This document shows, piece after piece, positions 37,462 through 46,552 of a stretch of 64,000 nucleotides of DNA. How positions within the stretch are numbered: position 1 is the first letter of the stretch; each line of letters starts with the position of its first letter. Under the pieces are notes generated by a model that saw only the letters and a program-made list of their open reading frames with translations, ran no database searches and was not told where the DNA came from. This DNA is from Ignatzschineria larvae DSM 13226. Its GTDB lineage: Bacteria > Pseudomonadota > Gammaproteobacteria > Cardiobacteriales > Wohlfahrtiimonadaceae. Location: the NCBI RefSeq assembly GCF_038500265.1, contig NZ_CP150637.1:1939501-2003500 (forward strand). The letters are read 5' to 3'. The translations under genes were made by a program, and so were the position numbers.

Positions 37462-38151
37462 CTAAACAGATGCCAAATCAACAGCGATACCAGGACCCAT
37501 TGTTGATGCAACAGTTAATTTCTTAATATAAACACCTTTTGCAGAGGCTGGTTTCAAACGTGTTACTTCAGCAATTAATGCTTTTAAGTTACCACGAAGT
37601 TGTTCAGTATCAAATGCAACTTTACCGATTGAGCAATGAACAATACCTGCTTTATCAGTACGGAAACGCACCTGACCAGATTTTGCATTTTTAACTGCAG
37701 TTGCAACATCAGGTGTTACAGTACCTACACGTGGGTTTGGCATCAATCCACGTGGCCCTAACACTTGACCTAATTGACCTACAACACGCATTGCATCTGG
37801 AGTTGCGATAACGACATCATAGTTAAGATCTCCACCTTTCATACTATCAGCAAGATCCTCAAAACCTACAACATCAGCGCCCGCTTCTTTTGCAGCGTCT
37901 GCGTTTGCACCTTGTGCAAATACAGCAACGCGGACATCTTTACCTGTACCATTAGGCATGACAGTTGCACCACGAACGACTTGGTCAGATTTACGTGGAT
38001 CAACGCCAAGATTCAGTGCAACTTCGAAAGACTCTTCAAATTTTGCAGCAGGTACTTTTTTGAGAAGCTCAACTGCTTCATCTAAAGTATATACTTTTGT
38101 AGAATCTACTAATTCTAAAATTGCTTTCTGTTTTTTAGTTAATTTAGCCAT
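37462..38151 (-). CDS. rplA: 50S ribosomal protein L1
   Basis: L1 stalk protein that binds 23S rRNA and the E-site tRNA. It is also the translational repressor of rplKA in enterobacteria. The 229 residues start [10 protein letters not shown]. The Met chosen follows a GGAGGG SD, rather than the 13 extra codons upstream that lie inside rplK. Diagnostic segments are [47 protein letters not shown] and [22 protein letters not shown]. It starts one base after the rplK stop. Confidence 0.97.
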   Translation of the reverse strand: MAKLTKKQKAILELVDSTKVYTLDEAVELLKKVPAAKFEESFEVALNLGVDPRKSDQVVRGATVMPNGTGKDVRVAVFAQGANADAAKEAGADVVGFEDLADSMKGGDLNYDVVIATPDAMRVVGQLGQVLGPRGLMPNPRVGTVTPDVATAVKNAKSGQVRFRTDKAGIVHCSIGKVAFDTEQLRGNLKALIAEVTRLKPASAKGVYIKKLTVASTMGPGIAVDLASV

Positions 38152-38152
38152 C

Positions 38153-38584
38153 TTACACGCCCTCCACTTCGATACCCATTGAGCGCGCACTACCTGCGAT
38201 GATTTTCACTGCAGCATCTAAGTCAGCTGAAGATAAATCTGGCTCTTTTGTTTTTGCAATTTCTTCTAATTGCGCACGAGTCACTTTGCCCACTTTTTGT
38301 GTATTGGGTCTTGGGCTACCAGATTTGATACCAGCAGCTTTTTTGAGCAAATATGCAGCTGGTGGAGTTTTAGTAATAAAGGTAAATGAGCGATCATTAT
38401 ATACAGTGATTACTACTGGAATTGGCATTCCAGGTTCTAACTGTTGAGTCGCAGCATTAAACGCTTTACAGAATTCCATGATATTAACACCATGTTGACC
38501 AAGCGCAGGACCGATTGGTGGTGATGGGCTAGCTTTACCTGCAGCAACCTGCAAGTTAATATAAGACATTACTTTTTTTGCCAT
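38153..38584 (-). CDS. rplK: 50S ribosomal protein L11
   Basis: Binds the GTPase-associated region of 23S rRNA and senses the stalled state for RelA. The 143 residues include [60 protein letters not shown] and the C-terminal [20 protein letters not shown]. It is the first gene of the rplKAJL-rpoBC transcript with a promoter at 38647-38675. Confidence 0.98.
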   Translation of the reverse strand: MAKKVMSYINLQVAAGKASPSPPIGPALGQHGVNIMEFCKAFNAATQQLEPGMPIPVVITVYNDRSFTFITKTPPAAYLLKKAAGIKSGSPRPNTQKVGKVTRAQLEEIAKTKEPDLSSADLDAAVKIIAGSARSMGIEVEGV

Positions 38585-38646
38585 TTGGCGACACTCCTAT
38601 GAATGGGTCAACGCACAAAAGTGCTCCCCTATTTTAAAGACCAATA

Positions 38647-38675
38647 ATTGTAGCACTATTTTTTATGCACTACAA
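38647..38675 (-). promoter_or_regulatory. Probable sigma70 promoter of rplK
   Basis: Minus strand TTGTAG, a 17-base spacer, TACAAT, about 60 bases before the rplK start. The two hexamers are near inverted repeats of each other (ATTGTAG / CTACAAT). Confidence 0.6.
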
Positions 38676-38806
38676 TTCTTTAATAATTTTTATTTCTGAT
38701 TTTAGAAGCACTGATTTTAAATCTTCAATTTTTTCACAAAATCATTCACCGTACAACCTGATGATTTATTGCCGACTTTTGTATACCTTATCGCAAGATT
38801 TTATTA

Positions 38807-39334
38807 TTAAACTTTCTCTACTTGACTAAATTCCAGATCAACAGGCGTTGCTCGACCAAAGATCATCACAGAAACTTTAAGACGACCTTTCTCAGAATCC
38901 ACTTCTGTTACAGTGCCATTAAATTCATTAAATGGCCCATCGATAACACGAACCTCTTCACCTACCTCATAAAGAACCTTGAGACGTGGCCCTTCTTCAG
39001 CCTGAGCTATACGATTAAGTATTGCTTGCGCTTCTCGCTCAGAGATAGGACTAGGGCGATCGCTCTTTCCACCCACAAAACCGATTACTCGAGGAACACT
39101 ATTTACCAAATGCCACACTTCTTCTGTCATATCAGCTTGAACTAGAACATATCCTGGAAAAAACTTACGCTCACTTTTGCGACGTTTACCATCTTTTACT
39201 TCCACCACTTCTTCTGTTGGAACTAAAATCTTACCAAACTTAGATTCAAAACCTTCACGCGCAATATACTCATGTAATGCTCGAACTACCTGCCCTTCAT
39301 ACCCTGAATAGGCTTGTATTACATACCAATGCAT
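38807..39334 (-). CDS. nusG: Transcription termination/antitermination protein NusG
   Basis: Couples RNA polymerase to Rho or to the ribosome. The 175 residues begin [24 protein letters not shown]. The NGN domain includes [32 protein letters not shown], and the KOW domain is [18 protein letters not shown] with the end [18 protein letters not shown]. It lies ten bases after secE. Confidence 0.98.
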   Translation of the reverse strand: MHWYVIQAYSGYEGQVVRALHEYIAREGFESKFGKILVPTEEVVEVKDGKRRKSERKFFPGYVLVQADMTEEVWHLVNSVPRVIGFVGGKSDRPSPISEREAQAILNRIAQAEEGPRLKVLYEVGEEVRVIDGPFNEFNGTVTEVDSEKGRLKVSVMIFGRATPVDLEFSQVEKV

Positions 39335-39343
39335 CGCTCTCTC

Positions 39344-39781
39344 CTACGAAAATGACAATATCAATGAGATGATATTTTTAATAATAAAATCAACTAACAT
39401 CAAAAATAACAATGTCACAGCCATAACAATCACTACAAGCAATGTCATTTTTCTTGTTTCATCCATTGTTGGCCATACAACTCGGCGCAACTCAATTCTT
39501 GCCTCTTTAAAGAAAGTAATGAGTTGCTTCCCTTTAGGAGAGGTAAGGAAGAGACCGACACCGGCAACTAAACCGACAAGTAATGCACCAAATGCATACA
39601 AGCTATTTACCCCCTCAAAATAATAGTAGGTAAACACACCTGCTAAAACAATGAGTAACGAGAGCCACATTAGCCCTTTACCCTCATTTTTTATCTCTTG
39701 CCCTTTAGTTGAATTTACCACTGCTTTTTTAGGAGCCGTCTTTACTGCCTTTGTATCAGCAGGTTTTTTCTTTGTATTCAT
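39344..39781 (-). CDS. secE: Preprotein translocase subunit SecE
   Basis: Inner-membrane component of SecYEG. The 145 residues have a Lys-rich N-terminus and three hydrophobic segments (about 37-55, 63-80, 112-140), as in E. coli SecE (127). The conserved cytoplasmic helix is FFKEARIELRRVVWPTMDETRKMTL, which contacts SecY. The C-terminal helix is FLMLVDFIIKNII. It lies directly upstream of nusG. Confidence 0.97.
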   Translation of the reverse strand: MNTKKKPADTKAVKTAPKKAVVNSTKGQEIKNEGKGLMWLSLLIVLAGVFTYYYFEGVNSLYAFGALLVGLVAGVGLFLTSPKGKQLITFFKEARIELRRVVWPTMDETRKMTLLVVIVMAVTLLFLMLVDFIIKNIISLILSFS

Positions 39782-39817
39782 CTTATTACTTCTCTTTTCT
39801 ATAAATAGTAGAGCTGC

Positions 39818-39846
39818 ATTATACTCGATTATTTTAATTACATAAA
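39818..39846 (-). promoter_or_regulatory. Possible promoter of secE-nusG
   Basis: A TATAAT box on the minus strand (plus-strand 39818-39823) 37 bases before the secE ATG. The -35 region (TTTATG at 17 bases) is poor. The terminator just upstream makes an independent promoter necessary. Confidence 0.4.
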
Positions 39847-39850
39847 ATAA

Positions 39851-39873
39851 AAGCAGTCAGAGACTGACTGCTT
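39851..39873 (-). terminator. Terminator after tRNA-Trp
   Basis: Perfect ten-bp stem AAGCAGTCAG / CTGACTGCTT with a three-base loop, followed on the minus strand by TTATTTTATG. It closes the tRNA-tuf-tRNA-Trp transcript. Confidence 0.9.
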
Positions 39874-39882
39874 TATTTATTT

Positions 39883-39958
39883 TGGCGGGCCAAGAAGGAA
39901 TCGAACCCTCAACCTACGGTTTTGGAGACCGTCGCTCTGCCAATTGAGCTATTGACCC
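39883..39958 (-). tRNA. tRNA-Trp(CCA)
   Basis: 76 nt. The acceptor pairs GGGTCAA with TTGGCCC (one G-U), discriminator G, encoded CCA. The anticodon loop CTCCAAA reads CCA. T arm GGTTCGATTCC. It is placed between tuf and secE, as in many gammaproteobacteria. Confidence 0.96.
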
Positions 39959-39976
39959 AGATACTGCTAGCAGTAA

Positions 39977-41167
39977 TTATGCAATAACTTTAGCTACAAC
40001 GCCCGCACCAACTGTACGGCCACCTTCACGAATTGCGAAACGTAAACCTTCATCCATAGCGATTGGGTTAATCAACTCAACAACCATTTTCACGTTATCG
40101 CCAGGCATAACCATTTCTACACCTTCAGGCAACTCAACTGAACCAGTCACGTCTGTAGTACGGAAATAGAATTGTGGACGATAACCTTTGAAGAATGGAG
40201 TATGACGACCACCTTCTTCTTTAGAAAGAACGTATACTTCTGCTTCAAATTTTGTATGTGGCTTGATTGAACCTGGTTTTGCTAATACTTGACCACGTTC
40301 AACATCTTCACGTTTAGTACCACGAAGAAGAACACCTACGTTGTCCCCTGCTTGACCTTGATCAAGAAGCTTACGGAACATTTCAACACCAGTACAGGTA
40401 GTTTTTTGTGTAGGCCGGATGCCAACGATTTCTAACTCTTCACCAGTCTTAACAACACCAGTCTCAACACGGCCAGTTACAACTGTACCACGACCTGAGA
40501 TTGAGAATACATCTTCGATTGGCATCAAGAAAGGCTTGTCGATTTGACGCTCTGGAAGTGGAATCCAGCTATCAAGTGCATCAAGTAATTTTTTGATTGC
40601 AGGCACACCAATTTCAGACTCATCGCCTTCAATTGCTTTAAGTGCTGAACCTACGATTACTGGAGTATCATCGCCAGGGAATTCATACGCATCAAGAAGT
40701 TCACGAACTTCCATCTCAACTAATTCGATCAACTCAGCATCATCTACCATATCTGCTTTATTTAAGAAAACAACAATATATGGAACGCCTACTTGGCGTG
40801 ATAATAGGATATGCTCACGAGTTTGTGGCATAGGACCATCTGCAGCTGAACAAACAAGGATCGCGCCGTCCATTTGTGCCGCACCAGTGATCATGTTTTT
40901 AACATAGTCAGCATGTCCTGGGCAGTCAACGTGTGCATAATGGCGTAATGGTGACTCATATTCTACGTGAGAAGTAGAGATTGTAATACCACGCTCTCTC
41001 TCTTCCGGTGCATTATCGATCTGATCATAAGCACGAACATTCGCACCTGAAGATTCATTACCGACTTTAGTTAATGCAGCCGTCAACGTAGTTTTACCAT
41101 GGTCAACGTGCCCAATTGTACCGACGTTTACGTGCGGCTTATTACGACTAAAAGTTTCCTTTGACAT
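39977..41167 (-). CDS. tuf: Elongation factor Tu
   Basis: GTPase that delivers aminoacyl-tRNA to the ribosome. The 396 residues have the P-loop GHVDHGKT, switch [27 protein letters not shown], and [11 protein letters not shown]. Domains II and III include [13 protein letters not shown] and [17 protein letters not shown]. It lies between the tRNA-Tyr/Gly/Thr cluster and tRNA-Trp, the tufB position in E. coli. A second copy may exist elsewhere. Confidence 0.98.
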   Translation of the reverse strand: MSKETFSRNKPHVNVGTIGHVDHGKTTLTAALTKVGNESSGANVRAYDQIDNAPEERERGITISTSHVEYESPLRHYAHVDCPGHADYVKNMITGAAQMDGAILVCSAADGPMPQTREHILLSRQVGVPYIVVFLNKADMVDDAELIELVEMEVRELLDAYEFPGDDTPVIVGSALKAIEGDESEIGVPAIKKLLDALDSWIPLPERQIDKPFLMPIEDVFSISGRGTVVTGRVETGVVKTGEELEIVGIRPTQKTTCTGVEMFRKLLDQGQAGDNVGVLLRGTKREDVERGQVLAKPGSIKPHTKFEAEVYVLSKEEGGRHTPFFKGYRPQFYFRTTDVTGSVELPEGVEMVMPGDNVKMVVELINPIAMDEGLRFAIREGGRTVGAGVVAKVIA

Positions 41168-41210
41168 AATATCACTCTTCTAGATTAGATTTAATTACAC
41201 GGAAGGGGGA

Positions 41211-41286
<76 letters not shown>

Positions 41287-41292
41287 ATAAAA

Positions 41293-41366
41293 TGGAGCGG
41301 GTGATGGGAATCGAACCCACACAATCAGCTTGGAAGGCTGAGATTCTACCATTGAACTACACCCGC
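41293..41366 (-). tRNA. tRNA-Gly(TCC)
   Basis: 74 nt. The acceptor pairs GCGGGTG with CACCCGC, discriminator T, encoded CCA. The anticodon loop CTTCCAA reads TCC. It matches the E. coli glyT type and lies six bases from tRNA-Thr. Confidence 0.96.
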
Positions 41367-41382
41367 AGAACTCATTTAAAAT

Positions 41383-41467
41383 TGGTGGTGGAGGAAGGAT
41401 TCGAACCTTCGAAGGCATAGCCGCCAGATTTACAGTCTAGTCCCTTTGACCGCTCGGGAACTCCACC
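41383..41467 (-). tRNA. tRNA-Tyr(GTA)
   Basis: An 85-nt class II tRNA with a long variable arm. The acceptor pairs GGTGGAG with CTCCACC, discriminator A, encoded CCA. The anticodon loop CTGTAAA reads GTA. It is the first gene of the tRNA-tuf transcript. Confidence 0.96.
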
Positions 41468-41479
41468 AAAGAAGCTGTT

Positions 41480-41507
41480 ATTATACACCGTGTTTTTTGC
41501 CTGTCAA
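41480..41507 (-). promoter_or_regulatory. Consensus sigma70 promoter of the tRNA-tuf operon
   Basis: Minus strand TTGACA, a 16-base spacer, TATAAT, both hexamers perfect. The predicted start is a few bases before tRNA-Tyr. It is the strongest promoter I can see in the window. Confidence 0.88.
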
Positions 41508-41567
41508 TTAAATTTATGTTTATTTTTTATCAACCATAAAACTTAACTTCAAACTATTTGACACCCT

Positions 41568-43529
41568 CTATTTACCCAGATTATTAAGTGCGTTAATCAG
41601 CACTTGATCTTTGTTGTAGATGTCAGCACGGAATGAGATACTATCATCCTTTACTCGCGTTGTCATGTATAAAGTATAGACAGGTATCTTTTTATCTTTT
41701 GCCAATCCTACATGTGATTCTTTTGATTGACGAAATGCCGATTTAATTTTTGATTGATTCCACCCGGCTTCCCCCAAAAAGTATTCGGCAAGCTCTTCTG
41801 GATTCTCGATTCGCACACAACCAGAACTAAAATCCCTTGATGTACGATTAAAAAGTGATTTAGAAGGTGTGTCATGCAGATAGATCGCATGCTCATTTGG
41901 GAACATAAATTTCACACGCCCTAATGAATTGTAGTCACCCGGATCTTGACGTAATTGGAATGGGAAATTATTACGGCTATATTGCGACCAATCTACAGTA
42001 CCAGGATCGATCTCTTGCCCATTCCTAAAAATTCTAATTTTAGAGCCTGTCAGCGCATAAGGATTACGCTTTAGTCTAGGTAAGAAATCATTCACCGCCA
42101 TTGAACGGGGAACATGCCAATAAGGACTAAAGACAATATAGCTCATGGGAGACATAAATACCGGTGTTTTGCGCCCTTCCCGCCCTACAACTGTTCGTGC
42201 ACTAAGAACTGTTTCCCCATCTTTTACTACTTCATAACGAAAGCCCGGAATATCCACAGCAACAAAATGTTCGCCCATACTTTCAGGCATCCAGCGCCAG
42301 CGTTCTAAATTAATCTGAATCTGCTGAATACGTTCGGCATTAGAGCGATTCAGCTCAGCAATTGTCTTTTTACCCGCAGCACCATCTGGTTCTAGGAGAT
42401 GAGTGCGTTGAAAGTCTTTTACTGCTTTTACCATCTGGCTATCATATGTAGCTCCCTCTCCGGCGTTGTATCCTAGATAATTGAGACGATCACGCATCAA
42501 TTGTACACGTTCTCCTCCCATACCTGGCTTAATAGTGGCACCTTGAGGCACTATCGCCGGTTCCTCACCCTGCTCTTTCAACTTAAAAGCTAATAGCGCC
42601 CTTTTAAGATCTTGATATTCCTTATATTGTGGCTCAAGCGCAGCAAATGCAGCACTTATATCATCACTCAACAATATCTGTTGATAGGCATCAGCGACAT
42701 CAACATTACGCCCCTCTAATAGCCAATCTTTATCCTGCTTCTTAATCTCCGGCACTCCTTGAACAATATCGCGAATATAAGAGAGTCCGGCCTCTGTTAA
42801 AAGCGCCATTAATTCAGCTTGATGCGCAGCCACATCCCCACTTTGCAATAGGTTCTCGATACGTCCTACATGATAAAGTTGTGGTAGCAATCCTAAGCCT
42901 TCACTCTCTAAAAGTGCGGTATAGAGTGCTTCGCCCTTAGGTGTTAGCCCTTCAACGGTCACTAATACAGTTTCATCAGCAACCATTGGGTCTTGTTGCA
43001 GTTTATGGAATTTTTGAAGATCGGCTTTGGCTACACGAGAACTGTAGTTATAACTTTCAGCGGCTTTCGGTGCTTTCTCTGCCCAGAAAGGCGCTTTTGC
43101 CCGATAATCAATTACCCGTTCAGGAACTTCAAAAGGCTGGAAGTTTTCAATACCCCCATCATCTCGTTTAGTATGTGCTTGTTTCACACGATCTGATTTC
43201 ATTTCGTTTTGACTAACCTGTACACTCTTAACGGATGCTGACGTACTAGCTTCTTCCCATTTTGAGGCTCTTTGCTCTTCAGGTATACTTTTAGCGCTCA
43301 TTTCAAGAGGCGGCACCGAAACTTGTGGCTGCGGTACTTCAATTACAGTAGCAGTTTCAGTTGCAGGTAAGGTATCTATATCCACTTCCCCGCTTAGCAC
43401 CTGATTGAGAGAAGAGACATTCTCCAAATCAATCTTTACTGTAATAGGCTCTTGCGCTTCAGATGCCGCGAAACTGGCATTCTGAAGTAAAGCAAAAGTT
43501 AAACTCACCGCAACAAGGCTTCTTTTCAT
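41568..43529 (-). CDS. L,D-transpeptidase of the YcbB/LdtD type
   Basis: Periplasmic enzyme that forms mDAP-mDAP (3-3) cross-links in peptidoglycan. The 653 residues begin with a signal peptide (MKRSLVAVSLTFALLQNASFA). A variable Pro/Glu/Ser-rich segment follows, then a long scaffold region, and a peptidoglycan-binding helical domain (GGERVQLMRDRLNYLGY... VKDFQRTHLLEPDGAAGKKTI). The YkuD catalytic domain has YLHDTPSKSLF and the Cys/Arg motif DFSSGCVRIENP. The frame is open from a GTG at 43550. The ATG at 43529 is chosen because it gives a clean signal peptide. E. coli LdtD has 615 residues. Confidence 0.92.
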   Translation of the reverse strand: MKRSLVAVSLTFALLQNASFAASEAQEPITVKIDLENVSSLNQVLSGEVDIDTLPATETATVIEVPQPQVSVPPLEMSAKSIPEEQRASKWEEASTSASVKSVQVSQNEMKSDRVKQAHTKRDDGGIENFQPFEVPERVIDYRAKAPFWAEKAPKAAESYNYSSRVAKADLQKFHKLQQDPMVADETVLVTVEGLTPKGEALYTALLESEGLGLLPQLYHVGRIENLLQSGDVAAHQAELMALLTEAGLSYIRDIVQGVPEIKKQDKDWLLEGRNVDVADAYQQILLSDDISAAFAALEPQYKEYQDLKRALLAFKLKEQGEEPAIVPQGATIKPGMGGERVQLMRDRLNYLGYNAGEGATYDSQMVKAVKDFQRTHLLEPDGAAGKKTIAELNRSNAERIQQIQINLERWRWMPESMGEHFVAVDIPGFRYEVVKDGETVLSARTVVGREGRKTPVFMSPMSYIVFSPYWHVPRSMAVNDFLPRLKRNPYALTGSKIRIFRNGQEIDPGTVDWSQYSRNNFPFQLRQDPGDYNSLGRVKFMFPNEHAIYLHDTPSKSLFNRTSRDFSSGCVRIENPEELAEYFLGEAGWNQSKIKSAFRQSKESHVGLAKDKKIPVYTLYMTTRVKDDSISFRADIYNKDQVLINALNNLGK

Positions 43530-43720
43530 GCTCAAACTCTCTAAGTTCACTGTAGGATATTATATTGGCCATTCAATATTACTGATCGCCCTATTTCATA
43601 TAGTCTTATTACTCATAAAATACGGCTCTTAACAACTATTTAGCAAAGTACCATTCATACAAAATAATACGGAATAAAGTTAAATACATACTAATAAATG
43701 CTTATTATACAAAAGTTTTT

Positions 43721-44644
43721 CTAACTACGCTTTAAAGTATGAAGATCATAAGGTGTTTCTTGATAAACACAATAGTTCAACCAATTTGCAAAAAGCATGT
43801 TGCCATGAGAACGCCAAGTCACTAATGGCTCATTGTTTGGATCATTATCCCTATAGTAATTTTGCGGGGGATCAATCGCCATTCCTTTAGCCAAATCCCG
43901 ACGATACTCTTGATCAAGCGTATCAAAATCATACTCTCCATGTCCCATCACATAGACATGTCGAAGATCTCGGTTTGCTACTATATGAACGCCAGCCTCT
44001 TCTGATTCTGCCAAAATCATCAAATCAGAATGCTTCTCAATATCTGCTCTACGGACTTCTGTATGTCGGCTATGAGGCGCATTAAAGCGATCATCAAATC
44101 CCCGAAGCAGTTTTACTGTTGGCGAATAGATTTGATGGGGGAACACTCCAAACCGTTTCTCCGGCAAATCATATTTATCAATGCCATAACGATAATAGAG
44201 CCCCGCTTGCGCCCCCCAACAGATATAGAGTGTTGAAAAGACATTCTGATCTGCCCACTCCATAATTTTTGTTAACTCTTCCCAATATTGTACCGATTCA
44301 AAAGGGATTGTTTCCACCGGCGCACCGGTAATGATAAAACCATCAAAGACATCATCTTTGATCTCTTCAAAGGTTCGATAAAAAGCATTCAGGTAGGCTT
44401 GATCCGTATTTTTAGGCTGATACGTCTCTGTTGCTAAAAAAACAGGCTCTACTTGCAAAGAAGTATTCCCTAGCACTCGAAGTAGCTGTGTTTCTGTCAC
44501 TTCTTTCAGTGGCATTAAATTTAATATTGCAATTTTCATTGGGCGAATATCCTGCGTTACCGCACGATTTTCATCCATTACGAAGATATTTTCATTTTGT
44601 AAAACTTGATAAGCAGGTAAATTATTAGGGATTTTAACAGGCAT
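43721..44644 (-). CDS. metA: Homoserine O-acyltransferase MetA, predicted acetyl-CoA type
   Basis: Activates homoserine for methionine synthesis. The 307 residues have the nucleophile Cys142 in [15 protein letters not shown] and the His235/Glu237 pair in VMGHGEYDF. MetA proteins are often labelled succinyltransferases. Residue 111 is known to set acyl specificity (Glu for acetyl-CoA, Gly for succinyl-CoA in characterised enzymes). Here the sequence [11 protein letters not shown] puts Glu exactly at 111, so the enzyme is predicted to make O-acetylhomoserine. This agrees with metY next to it. SD AAGGAGG. No MetJ boxes or SAM riboswitch were seen. Confidence 0.92.
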   Translation of the reverse strand: MPVKIPNNLPAYQVLQNENIFVMDENRAVTQDIRPMKIAILNLMPLKEVTETQLLRVLGNTSLQVEPVFLATETYQPKNTDQAYLNAFYRTFEEIKDDVFDGFIITGAPVETIPFESVQYWEELTKIMEWADQNVFSTLYICWGAQAGLYYRYGIDKYDLPEKRFGVFPHQIYSPTVKLLRGFDDRFNAPHSRHTEVRRADIEKHSDLMILAESEEAGVHIVANRDLRHVYVMGHGEYDFDTLDQEYRRDLAKGMAIDPPQNYYRDNDPNNEPLVTWRSHGNMLFANWLNYCVYQETPYDLHTLKRS

Positions 44645-44826
44645 TACTGCCTCCTTGTGTATCTATGATAAGCACGATTAAGCCAATACATTGCGCAATA
44701 TAAATTGATGTTCTTTTTATAAAAAGCTTCAAAATCGCAATAAATTACTAAACAATATATGAGTAAAATGAATTGATAAACCAAATAAAGATAGAACACT
44801 TATTGGTAAAGTGAGTTTACTATAAA

Positions 44827-44851
44827 GTCCTGCCAAACAACTCGGCAAGAC
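44827..44851 (-). terminator. Probable terminator downstream of metY
   Basis: Minus strand stem GTCTTGCC / GGCAGGAC (one G-U pair) with a nine-base loop, followed by TTTATAG. The T tract is short. If active, metA has its own promoter. Confidence 0.5.
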
Positions 44852-44885
44852 CCTATATAAACTCTTACATTGAAGATCAATTTAT

Positions 44886-46178
44886 CTATTCAGATCGCTG
44901 TGATTTTGCGAGCGCTTGATCAATATCAGCAATTAAATCATTCACATCTTCAAGTCCTATCGAAAGACGGATGAGCTCCGGTAATACACCTGCTTTCTTC
45001 AAACCTTCCTCATCTAATTGTGAATGGGTTGTTCCAGCGGGGTGAATCACCAGGCTTTTCGCATCTGCCACATTCGCTAAAAGTGAGAAGATTTTAAGTG
45101 AATCAATAAAGCGGATACTCGCATCTTTCCCACCTTTGACTCCAAAAGTAAAGATCGCGCCTACACCTTTCGGGAAATATTGCTGTGCCCGATCGTGATA
45201 CGGATTTCCCTCTAAACCGGGATGTTTCACCCAAGCAACTGCCGGATGATTTTGTAAGTATTGCGCAATTTTAAGCGCTGATTCTGTCATTCTCTCAACG
45301 CGCAAACTCAATGTTTCAAGTCCAAGTAGAATTAAAAAGGCGTTAAATGGACTAATACAAGCGCCAGTATCGCGAAGTAATTCCACGCGCGCTTTTAAAA
45401 TATAAGCTTGCTCCCCTAAATCTGCATATTGCAAACCATGATAGGCCGCATCGGGTGTATTAAATCCTGGATAACGGGGATTATCTTTAAAGTTAAAATT
45501 GCCATTATCGACAATGGCGCCGCCAATAGACGTACCATGACCACCGATATATTTCGTTAAGGAATGAACCACAACGTTGATCCCATAACGTTTAAGATTA
45601 ATGAGATAAGGTGTCCCAAAGGTATTATCTACGATAGTGATAATCTTGTATTTCTGTGCAATTGCAACAATTTGCTCAATATCGGGGATATTAATATCAG
45701 GATTGCCGATACTTTCAAAAAAGATGGCTTTAGTCTTCTCGTTGATCGCTGCTTCAAGTGCGGTAAAATCTTCCGGCTCAATAAAATGTACTTTGATACC
45801 AAATTGAGACTGCAGGCGATTATTAAAGAGCGTATAAGTACCACCGTAAATGGTACTTAGAGTAATAATTTCATCACCCGGCGTTGCCACATTTAAGACC
45901 GAATAGAGAATTGCCGCCATCCCTGAGCTTGTAGCAAGCCCCCCTACGCCACCTTCAAGCGCCGCAACACGTTTCTCTAAGACATCAGTTGTAGGATTCA
46001 TAATACGCGTATAGATATTTCCGGGCTTTGCTAAACCGAAAAGATCCGCTGCATGTTGTGAATCATCAAAAACATAACTTGAGGTTTGATAAATCGGTAC
46101 AGCACGAGAACGGGTTTCATCCACCGTTTGGCCGCCATGAAGTTGTAGAGTATCGAAACTCCAATTTGAGGTTGTCAT
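44886..46178 (-). CDS. metY: O-acetylhomoserine aminocarboxypropyltransferase (sulfhydrylase)
   Basis: PLP enzyme that joins sulfide to O-acetylhomoserine to give homocysteine directly. The 430 residues show the MetY beginning FDTLQLHGGQTVDETRSRAVPIYQTSSYVF, with YTRIMNPTTDVLEKRVAALEGG, ATSSGMAAILY and the PLP Asp in TIVDNTFGTPYL. The PLP lysine is in VVHSLTKYIGGHGTSIGG. The length (about 430) separates it from MetB/MetC (about 390). SD AGGAG. It lies upstream of metA on the same strand, so the two plausibly act together. Confidence 0.94.
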   Translation of the reverse strand: MTTSNWSFDTLQLHGGQTVDETRSRAVPIYQTSSYVFDDSQHAADLFGLAKPGNIYTRIMNPTTDVLEKRVAALEGGVGGLATSSGMAAILYSVLNVATPGDEIITLSTIYGGTYTLFNNRLQSQFGIKVHFIEPEDFTALEAAINEKTKAIFFESIGNPDINIPDIEQIVAIAQKYKIITIVDNTFGTPYLINLKRYGINVVVHSLTKYIGGHGTSIGGAIVDNGNFNFKDNPRYPGFNTPDAAYHGLQYADLGEQAYILKARVELLRDTGACISPFNAFLILLGLETLSLRVERMTESALKIAQYLQNHPAVAWVKHPGLEGNPYHDRAQQYFPKGVGAIFTFGVKGGKDASIRFIDSLKIFSLLANVADAKSLVIHPAGTTHSQLDEEGLKKAGVLPELIRLSIGLEDVNDLIADIDQALAKSQRSE

Positions 46179-46552
46179 TAAAAGAACTCCTAAATTTTAT
46201 TGGTTACCACAGATCCTCTGCATCATTTAGCCTCTTCATACACATCCAAAAGTATTGACAGCATAAGAGTGCTATTAGATTTTATTGCGATTAAATGATC
46301 TTAACCGGATCTGCAAAATAATCACGCTCAGTCCAAAAAATTAGAAACATAAACTGATAGCGCTTAAGAGATAGCTATACCTTAGCCCTAAAGAGAATGC
46401 AAATAGTTCGTAGGAAAAAGGATCAGTTTCCTCGATCTTTTACAAAATTGACAAGCTCTTTTTATGCCATCGATAATCTTACATTCTCAAACATAACCTA
46501 TTGATATTAAATCAATTAAATTATTGTAATAACCACTGCTACCCCCCAATTA
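46179..46552. other. Intergenic region between guaD and metY
   Basis: 374 bases, no gene. It must contain the metY promoter and leader on the minus strand. I looked for SAM-I/SAM-II riboswitch cores and MetJ boxes and saw none. A plus-strand TTGACA-N18-GATAAT pair is present but points away from both flanking genes. Confidence 0.45.

Noticed and set aside
41568-43529. Split or frameshifted L,D-transpeptidase
   Set aside because: The gene is long with a variable N-terminal region, but all domains are in one frame, and the length is close to other YcbB-type enzymes.
46179-46330. SAM riboswitch upstream of metY
   Set aside because: I read the minus-strand leader for SAM-I and SAM-II cores and found no match to the conserved loops.
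46440-46480. TTGACA-N18-GATAAT promoter-like pair on the plus strand
   Set aside because: Both neighbouring genes are on the minus strand, and no plus-strand gene or RNA could be identified downstream.
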